Below the pieces are notes generated by a model. The model had not been told where the DNA came from. It saw nothing but the letters and a program-made list of their open reading frames with translations, and searched no databases. The position numbers were made by a program, and so were the translations under genes. Positions 23,142 to 30,049 of a stretch of 31,610 bases of DNA are shown here, in pieces. The stretch spans positions 1 through 31,610 of the forward strand of contig DAOUEU010000149.1 of assembly GCA_034430255.1 (NCBI GenBank). The letters are read 5' to 3'. Source of the DNA: DATKYK01 sp034430255. Lineage in GTDB: Bacteria > Chloroflexota > Dehalococcoidia > E44-bin15. Position 1 is the first letter of the stretch. Each line of letters opens with the position of its first letter.

Positions 23142-23813
23142 TCAAGAATATGCGTCCACCATGTCTTTAAGGGCTTCTTGATCGGTAATTACGATGCGGT
23201 GGCGTTCCAACCTGATCACCCCTTCATCTTCCAGGGCTTTGAGCGACCTGCCGACTACCTCGCGGACGGTACCTGCCATAGCTGCCATCTCCTGCTGGGT
23301 GAGCCGCGGCAGGGGGCCGTCTCCATCTCTGGCGTGTTCCAGGAGTATCTTGGCTACCCTACCAATAACTGGTCTGAAGGACAGGTCCTCGACCAGTGAC
23401 GCAAGGATGCGTACTTTTCCTGCCAGGACCTTATTGACATTCAGGGCTACCTGCGGGTGATCCCGGAGGATAACCTCCAGTTCACCCCTTCTTATTCCAT
23501 AAAGAACCACCGACCCCATCGCCTGGGCACTGGTGAGGTTTGGGCCATTATCGAAGATGGAAACGTCATTGATGGACTCTCCGGGGCGCACGATGCGCAG
23601 GATCTGCTCTTTGCCTTCAGTCGAGGTCTTGAATATCTTAACCGCGCCGGAGGCTACAAAATATAATACCTCAGCGGCCCCTCCCTCGATCAGGACCAAC
23701 TCTCCTCGCTGCAAGGTTTTCTCAAAGATTAATTCCTTGATCGAATCGAATTCAGCGGGGCTGAGCCCCGAAAAGTGGGGGATGGACTGTAAAAACTCTA
23801 CTGGAACAGCCAT
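23142..23813 (-). CDS. Crp/Fnr-family transcriptional regulator
   Basis: This 223-residue protein has a cyclic-nucleotide-type beta-barrel (about 15-125, with GELVLIEGGAAEVLYFVASG and GESINDVSIF), a long dimer helix and a C-terminal winged helix. The recognition region is LTQQEMAAMAGTVREVVGRS, close to that of Crp-type activators. FNR's N-terminal cysteines are missing, so it is not an iron-sulfur oxygen sensor of that kind. The ligand is unknown. The ATG has GGTGAAGAG upstream. It is encoded upstream of the ferredoxin, zinc-ribbon and cytochrome b genes. The 262-base gap before it, after acs, holds an imperfect GC-rich stem near 23870-23899 but no gene. Confidence 0.92.
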   Translation of the reverse strand: MAVPVEFLQSIPHFSGLSPAEFDSIKELIFEKTLQRGELVLIEGGAAEVLYFVASGAVKIFKTSTEGKEQILRIVRPGESINDVSIFDNGPNLTSAQAMGSVVLYGIRRGELEVILRDHPQVALNVNKVLAGKVRILASLVEDLSFRPVIGRVAKILLEHARDGDGPLPRLTQQEMAAMAGTVREVVGRSLKALEDEGVIRLERHRIVITDQEALKDMVDAYS

Positions 23814-24075
23814 ATCTCTTCACCGTGGTCGCCGCGGTGGCACCCGATGAATCATTATACCAGCCATTGGGGGGTGAGGATAGTTCTCATCCAGCCCCCT
23901 GCCCATTGAAATTTAGGGTAGCATTGGTTATAAAGATATGGCAGGTGGGCAGATCCACTTCTCTGGAACAGCAGGGGTGGATAGGTAATCCCGAACGAAT
24001 CTCACGATATCTTATTGGTGACTATACAGAGAGAGCTTAATCTTATCGCCCCTGATATAATCGTTTCTGGCGTTG

Positions 24076-26019
24076 TCAGATATCTTTGTTATTTCTTCGT
24101 ATACCTTTTCTCGCGTCCTCGACCGATGCTTCGTCTTCCAGGGTGGTAAGGTCACCCGGGCTTTGTCCTAAGGCTAACGCTTTGAGGACGCGGCGCATGA
24201 TCTTACCGCTCCTCGTCTTGGGAAGCGACTCCACGAAGTGGACCTCATCTGGGGTGGCGATAGGCCCGATTACATTACGCAGATGCTTGCCGATCTCCTT
24301 CTTCAGCTCAGACGAGGGCGAGACGTCATCCTTGAGGATGACAAAGAGGACAATACTGTCCCCTTTTATCTCATCCGGTTTGCTCGCCACGGCAGCCTCA
24401 GCTACAGCGGGATGTGATATAGCGGCGTCCTCTAATTCCGCTGTTCCGATGCGATGTCCCGCCACCTTTAGCACCTCATCAGCCCTACCTAATAGCCAGA
24501 AGTAGCCATCCTCGTCCCGCATAGCGAAGTCGCCGGTATAGTATGATCCCGGAAAGCGCGACCAGTAGGAATCCTTATAGAGCTGCGGGTCGCCATATAT
24601 GTCGAGAAGCATGCCAGGCCAGGGTTTCCTTATTATTAGCAGTCCCGTTTGCCCTGGAGGAAGCTCGCTTCCCTCGGCATCAACCACAGCCGCATCAACG
24701 CCGGGTAGTGGAAAAGCCGCAGAGCCTGGCTTAAGCGGTATGGATTCAATACCAGGTGTCGGGGATAGCATGGTGCCCCCGGTCTCTGTCTGCCACCACG
24801 TATCGACGATAGGGCATCTCTCTTTGCCTATGTTCTTGTAATACCAGTACCATGCCTCGGGGTTTATGGGCTCACCGACACTGCCCAGAAGCTCGAGGCT
24901 GGAGAAGTCATGTTTCAGCAACATTTCCTCGCCATGACGCATAAACATGCGTATTGCCGTTGGCGAGGTGTAGAAAATGCTTACGCCGTATTTATCCACT
25001 ATATCCCACCACCTTTCCACAGTGGGATAGTCAGGAGCCCCGTCATAGAGGACAATAGCTGCGCCATGGGAGAGGGGAGCATAGACTATGGAGCTATGGC
25101 CGGTAACCCATCCCACATCGGCGGTGCACCAGTAGACCGACTCCTCCTTTATATCGAAAACCCATTTATATGCCGAGTGGTTGAACACAAGGTAGCCGCC
25201 TGTGCCATGTATTACACCTTTGGGCTTCCCCGTTGTCCCTGAGGTGTAGAGTATATATAGCGGATGAGTAGACTCCATCGGCTCGGGCTTAACCATCCTA
25301 TCGGCCTTGTCCAGCAGGGAGGAAAGATAGAAATCTCTTCCCTTCGTCATAGGAACCTTCTCCCCGGTTCGTCTAACCACGACCATCTTCTCCACGGACG
25401 GCGAAAGTCTGGCTGCCTCATCGGCTATCTCCTTTAGCGCCAGGATCTTACCGCGGCGATATGCCCCATCAGCGGTGATGAGAACCTTCGCCTGTATATC
25501 GTTGACCCTGTCCGCTATCGCATGAGCGCTGAATCCTGAGAATATCACCGTATGAACCGCCCCTATTCGGGCGCAGGCGAGCATGAAAATAGGGAGTTCA
25601 GGGACCATGGAGAGGTAAAGCGCAACCCGGTCCCCTTTCTTGACTCCAAGCTTCTTCAGCATAGAGGCGAAGCGGTTTACTTCACGAAAGAGGGTGGAAT
25701 AGCTTAGAACCCTTGTCTCCCCAGTCTCTCCCTCCCAGTATATCGCAACCTTGCTCCTTCGCCATGTCTGAACATGGCGGTCAACACACTGATAGCTAGC
25801 GTTAAGCTTGCCTCCGACAAACCACCGTGCGTACGGTGGATCCCAATCCAGGACTCGGTTCCAGGTCTTGTACCAGTCCAGCTTACGTGCCTCCTCAGCC
25901 CAGAACCTCTCGGGGTCCTCTAGAGAGCGCTGGTGGATTTCGGCATAGCGCTTCGATGGCCACATGCGTGAGCCCGTAGGTAGGGAGCTTGCGCCATCGG
26001 ATCCGCGGTCATCAATCAT
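24076..26019 (-). CDS. acs: Acetyl-CoA synthetase (AMP-forming)
   Basis: This 647-residue acyl-adenylate-forming enzyme activates acetate (possibly propionate) to the CoA ester with ATP. The core motifs are YTSGTTGKPKG at about residues 258-268, DTWWQTETGG, the hinge region YFWLLGRADEVLKVAGHRIG and the catalytic lysine K606 in PKTRSGKIMRR, which is also the usual acetylation site. The length is that of canonical Acs. The ATG has AAGGAGG 6 bases upstream. It follows the gamma subunit gene of the oxidoreductase by 112 bases on the same strand, which suggests that acetate activation and 2-oxoacid synthesis or oxidation work together. Confidence 0.94.
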   Translation of the reverse strand: MIDDRGSDGASSLPTGSRMWPSKRYAEIHQRSLEDPERFWAEEARKLDWYKTWNRVLDWDPPYARWFVGGKLNASYQCVDRHVQTWRRSKVAIYWEGETGETRVLSYSTLFREVNRFASMLKKLGVKKGDRVALYLSMVPELPIFMLACARIGAVHTVIFSGFSAHAIADRVNDIQAKVLITADGAYRRGKILALKEIADEAARLSPSVEKMVVVRRTGEKVPMTKGRDFYLSSLLDKADRMVKPEPMESTHPLYILYTSGTTGKPKGVIHGTGGYLVFNHSAYKWVFDIKEESVYWCTADVGWVTGHSSIVYAPLSHGAAIVLYDGAPDYPTVERWWDIVDKYGVSIFYTSPTAIRMFMRHGEEMLLKHDFSSLELLGSVGEPINPEAWYWYYKNIGKERCPIVDTWWQTETGGTMLSPTPGIESIPLKPGSAAFPLPGVDAAVVDAEGSELPPGQTGLLIIRKPWPGMLLDIYGDPQLYKDSYWSRFPGSYYTGDFAMRDEDGYFWLLGRADEVLKVAGHRIGTAELEDAAISHPAVAEAAVASKPDEIKGDSIVLFVILKDDVSPSSELKKEIGKHLRNVIGPIATPDEVHFVESLPKTRSGKIMRRVLKALALGQSPGDLTTLEDEASVEDARKGIRRNNKDI

Positions 26020-26131
26020 GTGCTTCCTCCTTCATTATTCTGTACTTAGTCACCAAAGTAAATATTTTCACGAACAAGCGTGCTCTGATTTAATTGATAT
26101 TAAGAACTTAGGTGATGCTGTCTGGTCAGGC

Positions 26132-26698
26132 CTAACTTTCAGCTTCTAGTCCTATTTCGCCAGGCTTTTTGCTGGAGAAATCAAACTCGCGTTTCTTTCT
26201 GGAGTTGAGCCCCCGTTCCAGGTCCTCTTCCTTCAGATGGTGGCCGAATAGGACAGCACTCAAGTTTTCCTCCCTGTATTTGAGGGGAAGCACCTTGGCC
26301 AACTCCTCTTCAGATACATTAACATCTACCAGGGCCATTAGGCGCCCCAGTGCAATCATGTTGCCGAATACCTCTCTACCGAATTGCTCTATTCCCAGCT
26401 TGCTGAAGGGGATTTCCTCATCGGTGCAGAGTCCCGTCTGGCAAACCGTCTTTTCTGCATGAAGCCCCTCTGCCTTGTTGGAGAGTTTGAGCAGAATGTC
26501 GGCATCCTCAACCACCGGGTTGGCGATGGGCTCTTTATCAAAGACAAGGTAGGCCACGCTCATGGCACCTCTCACTGACGAGTCATAATCATACAGCAGG
26601 CTTACCTCGTAGCCTAGGTTGGCCAGTAATATTGCCAGGCTATGAGATATCACCCGCACTCCCTGGCCGCCCTCTCCTGATATGATGACCTTTACCAT
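26132..26698 (-). CDS. korC: 2-oxoacid:ferredoxin oxidoreductase, gamma subunit
   Basis: This 188-residue protein is the gamma subunit as a separate polypeptide. Its family signature GEGGQGVRVISHSLA lies at residues 8-22, followed by YDSSVRGAMSVAYLVF. The gamma domain helps CoA binding and complex assembly. The ribosome binding site AAAGGAG precedes the ATG. The C-terminal 30 residues are charged and probably flexible. It is the last of four genes ordered delta, alpha, beta, gamma, the classical KorDABC layout, 13 bases after the beta gene. Confidence 0.9.
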   Translation of the reverse strand: MVKVIISGEGGQGVRVISHSLAILLANLGYEVSLLYDYDSSVRGAMSVAYLVFDKEPIANPVVEDADILLKLSNKAEGLHAEKTVCQTGLCTDEEIPFSKLGIEQFGREVFGNMIALGRLMALVDVNVSEEELAKVLPLKYREENLSAVLFGHHLKEEDLERGLNSRKKREFDFSSKKPGEIGLEAES

Positions 26699-26711
26699 TG
26701 GTGACTCCTTT

Positions 26712-27446
26712 CTATCCGCGGCGGACGATCCCGATTTCCTCGGGACTTAGGGTCTCGGTTCCGTCAGATGCCCTTTTATATGTTCTGCGGAAGTGCTGCA
26801 GCATTTCATATGCTGAGTTGAACCCCAATCGGCGCCCGTTGTTCTCGATGCAATGGCAGGCGATATCTATAAAGGCGAAGCCTGGCCAGGCAATCGCCTC
26901 CTTCATGCAGTTGCGGAGGTGGAGTTGATGGTATACAGTCGTCTTGGCGTAGAAGTACCTGGAACCGGCTTTCATTAGGTTTTGTAGATTTACCGGATCA
27001 TAGGCAGCGCCGGCAGGTGAGCTCACCGTTTTGGTGTCGCGGGGCGTTGTCGGCCCCGCCTGACCTCCGGTGAGGCCGTAGACATTATTATTGTTGCAGA
27101 GCACGGTCAGGTCTGGGTTGCGCCGGGCAGCATGCAGCAGGTGGTTGCCGCCAATGCTGGCCAGATCGCCGTCTCCGGAGACCACTATCACCTTGAGGTC
27201 CGGGTTCACCAGCTTCACGGCCTCAGCAACGGGCAGGGTTCGGCCGTGCAGGGTATATACCCCATCGACATTCATATAGCCGGCAAGCCTGCCGGTGCAG
27301 CCCACACCGGATATAACTGTGCTGTTAGTATAATTGAGTCCCAGTTCATCCATTACCATCGCCAGTTGGATCATTATCTGCCCGATCCCACAGCCAGGAC
27401 ACCAACTGGTGGGTAGACGGTCCAGTTTAATTAAATCCTTGAACAT
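26712..27446 (-). CDS. korB: 2-oxoacid:ferredoxin oxidoreductase, beta subunit
   Basis: This 244-residue TPP-binding subunit shows the cluster cysteines in SWCPGCGIGQ and GVGCTGR plus a later IDIACHC. The TPP motif is VSGDGDLASIGGNH followed by NNNNVYGLTGGQ. I chose the ATG at 27446, which overlaps the alpha stop (TGATG) and has GGAGGTG upstream; the TTG codon before it is not needed. Its sequence is closer to standard KorB than the beta subunit at 4439, which has a longer and more divergent C-terminal region. This supports a housekeeping role for this complex. Confidence 0.92.
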   Translation of the reverse strand: MFKDLIKLDRLPTSWCPGCGIGQIMIQLAMVMDELGLNYTNSTVISGVGCTGRLAGYMNVDGVYTLHGRTLPVAEAVKLVNPDLKVIVVSGDGDLASIGGNHLLHAARRNPDLTVLCNNNNVYGLTGGQAGPTTPRDTKTVSSPAGAAYDPVNLQNLMKAGSRYFYAKTTVYHQLHLRNCMKEAIAWPGFAFIDIACHCIENNGRRLGFNSAYEMLQHFRRTYKRASDGTETLSPEEIGIVRRG

Positions 27447-28492
27447 CAAGGCACCTCCCGTTCAAGCTTCTCCCGCAGACCTTGCTTGGCCAACTCCAAG
27501 TTAATCCTCCCGCCGAGTAGAGGCACGCGGATCACATTTCTCTTAAGCTCCCGCTCCACCAGACAGGCATACTGGCCATCGTTAGCTTCGATGACCGCGA
27601 CCTTCTCGTAGCCCTGGGCATGGTCACGAAGCTCGTCGCCGAGCATAGGGAACATGCGTATCGGCCGAAATAGCGCGAAGGTGGAACCGAGAGGTGCAAC
27701 CACCCGCGACACAATACCATACGAAATGAGGAGTGTATCGCTCGCCGGGTTTCCGCTGAACTCAAAGTTACTGTATCGGGCTGCCACCTTTTGATGTCGG
27801 GCCTTGACTTTGGTGAGCCATTCCCGGTACACAGCCGCATCGGCAGTTCGTGGGTTACCTTCCTCATCGTGGGCCAGGCCGGTGAAAAACCGCTTTCCGG
27901 TTCCCAGGGGTGGACTGGCGCGTGGTACAATCTCTACCTCAATAGCATCGAGGTCAACCACCTCGTTCAGATGCCCCACGAAGGCGTCGCTGAGAATAAC
28001 AACGGGCGACAGTGATTCTTCTGCGGCGTTAAACGCATTGATGGCATAGAGATAGCACTCGACAACAGAGTTGGGATAGAAAGCTAGGGGGTAGTAATCA
28101 CCGCTGCTACCATAGTTGGTCTGTACAATGTCCTGCTGCGCTGGCATAGTGGGCATCCCCGTGGCTGGCCCCACCCGTTGAATATTTAGAAATACCGTCG
28201 GCACCTCCACCTCGTGAGCATAGCCGATTGCCTCCTGCATAAGGGTGAAGCCTGGACCAGCAGTTGCGGTAAAAGACTTGGCACCAGCCAGCGAGGCACC
28301 GATAAGGGCATTGGCGGCAGCCAGTTCGTCCTCGCTCTGGATGAACTTGAAGTTTGGGTCCTTTACAGCCTGTTCGGCGGCCAGAACTAGGATGTCCGTT
28401 GATGGGCTGATGGGGTAGCCGGCGAAGAAGTTTGCACCTGCCTTTAGGGCGCCGAGGAAGAATGCTTCATTGCCCTGAACCAGGTGCTTCAT
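27446..28492 (-). CDS. korA: 2-oxoacid:ferredoxin oxidoreductase, alpha subunit
   Basis: This 348-residue protein carries the pyrimidine-binding domain (FFAGYPISPSTDI at about 21-33, QSEDELAAANALIGAS), then TAGPGFTLMQEA and the core VILSDAFVGHLNE. Unlike the fused protein at 5254 it has no gamma domain. I chose the ATG at 28492 because AGGAGAG lies 6 bases upstream and MKHLVQGNEA is the normal start; the longer frame to 28558 is the delta gene read in another frame. It overlaps the delta stop by 4 bases. The VGH context is typical of the 2-oxoglutarate-type subfamily, but the substrate remains open. Confidence 0.92.
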   Translation of the reverse strand: MKHLVQGNEAFFLGALKAGANFFAGYPISPSTDILVLAAEQAVKDPNFKFIQSEDELAAANALIGASLAGAKSFTATAGPGFTLMQEAIGYAHEVEVPTVFLNIQRVGPATGMPTMPAQQDIVQTNYGSSGDYYPLAFYPNSVVECYLYAINAFNAAEESLSPVVILSDAFVGHLNEVVDLDAIEVEIVPRASPPLGTGKRFFTGLAHDEEGNPRTADAAVYREWLTKVKARHQKVAARYSNFEFSGNPASDTLLISYGIVSRVVAPLGSTFALFRPIRMFPMLGDELRDHAQGYEKVAVIEANDGQYACLVERELKRNVIRVPLLGGRINLELAKQGLREKLEREVP

Positions 28493-28722
28493 CGCTGTCT
28501 CTCCTGCGACCTGGGCTTGATTACCTCGATGGCCAGGTCGGGACAGAGTCTCTGGCAAAGGCCGGTTCGGTCACAACGGCCTTCTATCTCAATGATGGCA
28601 TCGTTCTTTAGCTCCAGTGCCTGCCTGGGACAGGCCTCTACACAGATGTAACAGCGCTTGCACCAGAAGGCGTTCCATCGGATATTGTCATACTCGATCA
28701 ACTTAGATGCTGCGGTAGTCAT
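28489..28722 (-). CDS. korD: 2-oxoacid:ferredoxin oxidoreductase, delta (ferredoxin) subunit
   Basis: This 77-residue ferredoxin-like subunit is the electron exit of the complex. The first cluster motif is complete (CKRCYICVEACP). The second reads CDRTGLCQRLCP, with a threonine where the second cysteine normally stands, so it may hold a [3Fe-4S] or an unusual cluster, or have lost it. The start was set at ATG 28722, with AAAGGAGG about 10 bases upstream. It is the first gene of the four-gene set. Confidence 0.88.
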   Translation of the reverse strand: MTTAASKLIEYDNIRWNAFWCKRCYICVEACPRQALELKNDAIIEIEGRCDRTGLCQRLCPDLAIEVIKPRSQERQR

Positions 28723-28793
28723 ATGGTGATTTCCTCCTTTCAGCTTTCTATGGGCCTCCGGCAACTAAAATAGGCGATCTTGGCATCTCATCC

Positions 28794-29501
28794 TCATGTT
28801 TTCCCTCCCGCTCTTGCCAAGGAAGGATCATCAGCGGATAGGATATTTAGTATCTTAACTGCCCGCTCCTGGGCTGCTTCCCAAAGTTGGCGACAGCTAG
28901 GTGGCATTTCTATGAGGAGAAAGGAGCGAATTTCTGCCGCCATATCAGCGGCCCGGACACGGCGATGCTCTTCACTCAGCGCTTTATATCCCTGTAACTT
29001 TCGGGGGCCTTCGCTGCCTCCCTCGGCAAAATGCCAGTCTTTGAAGGCCACGCCACAGCCCACCCGAAATAGCATACTCCCCAAAGGTGTGGCTACCGGA
29101 GGAATGCCGCACCCGATGGCGAGCCTGGTCTCCGCCTGCTCCTCACTCTCGTATTCTACCATTATGTGTCCGCCGGGCGGAATAAGGTCAGAGAGGTAAT
29201 GAAAAAGGCGTTCTATTTCAGCATCCGAGAGTATAACCTCTCGTTCCGGTTGAATAATATTTTTTACCAGCTTTATCACCTCAACCCAGTTATAGCTGGG
29301 ATAGGGACCGGAGTGGTGCAGCGCTAGTAATAGAGGCTGGCTTGTGTTACCGAACTGATCCCGCGAGGTTATTCGAAAATAGTGCGCACCCACGCGATTC
29401 TTGGGCCCAAGCTCTATTTCTATAGTGGCCCCGCCAAGCGGTTTGCCCTCAAGCCTGGCTAAGGGATGATGGCTTCCCTTGGCAGTAGTCCATATATTCA
29501 C
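28794..29501 (-). CDS. DUF1122-like protein of unknown function
   Basis: This 235-residue soluble protein has a beta-rich N-terminal half (IEIELGPKNRVGAHYFRI), a central LSDLIPPGGHIMVEYE at about 107-122 and a GCGIPPVATPLGSMLF segment at about 134-149. This resembles DUF1122, a family I recall mainly from archaea and some anaerobic bacteria, with a fold likened to acetyltransferases or methyltransferases. The assignment is from memory and should be treated as moderate. The start is a GTG with only a weak ribosome binding site. It sits between the rubrerythrin-like gene and the korDABC genes, tightly spaced on both sides, so it is likely co-transcribed. Confidence 0.6.
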   Translation of the reverse strand: MNIWTTAKGSHHPLARLEGKPLGGATIEIELGPKNRVGAHYFRITSRDQFGNTSQPLLLALHHSGPYPSYNWVEVIKLVKNIIQPEREVILSDAEIERLFHYLSDLIPPGGHIMVEYESEEQAETRLAIGCGIPPVATPLGSMLFRVGCGVAFKDWHFAEGGSEGPRKLQGYKALSEEHRRVRAADMAAEIRSFLLIEMPPSCRQLWEAAQERAVKILNILSADDPSLARAGGKT

Positions 29502-29524
29502 TTTGGGCTCGTCTCACCAAGAGA

Positions 29525-30049
29525 TCACGCTGAGGAGGGTAGGGTAAAGCGGTGTACCGTAAAATATTCCTTCGATCTCCTCAGCCACTCATATTCCTCT
29601 TCCAGCAGGTCCAGGTGCCCTTGCTCAACCTTAGACAGATTTTTAAACATGGCCTTGCCACTTGGATCCGAGATATTCTTGGCAAGATCGGCGTAAAATG
29701 AAGTCGCCTCTCTCTCTGCGGCTATGGCTTGCTTTAGAATATCCATCTCCGGGGCATCCTCAGTAAGCTTGCCCTTTACCTCTGAGGCTGAAGGAAATTC
29801 CGTACATTCGATAGGATGAGATATATCACCATATTCGCAATAGCCTTCTTCCGAAAGCCACGTCCCATCTTCCTTAACCTTTTTCCACTGCTCCTCCAGT
29901 ATGTTTATATGTCCCCTCTCCTCCGATGCCAGCCATGATAACATCTTCCTACCGCTCTCATTGGCAGTCTTGGCAGCGGCATCGCTATAGTAGCGGTGAG
30001 CTTCCCTTTCTCTTTTAATAGCCAGGCTTAGTGCTTCCTGTTCGTTCAT
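29525..30049 (-). CDS. Rubrerythrin-like (ferritin-like diiron) protein
   Basis: This 174-residue four-helix protein has the diiron ligand pattern in two halves: EREAHRYY and SEERGH in the first, EREATSFY and VEQGH in the second. That gives the four glutamates and two ExxH-type histidines. The C-terminal rubredoxin domain of true rubrerythrin is missing, so it belongs with the shorter ferritin-like proteins that reduce peroxide or handle iron in anaerobes. I chose the ATG at 30049, where GGAGG lies 9 bases upstream. It overlaps the end of the copper ATPase gene by 35 bases. An oxidative or metal-stress role fits its neighbour. Confidence 0.87.
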   Translation of the reverse strand: MNEQEALSLAIKREREAHRYYSDAAAKTANESGRKMLSWLASEERGHINILEEQWKKVKEDGTWLSEEGYCEYGDISHPIECTEFPSASEVKGKLTEDAPEMDILKQAIAAEREATSFYADLAKNISDPSGKAMFKNLSKVEQGHLDLLEEEYEWLRRSKEYFTVHRFTLPSSA

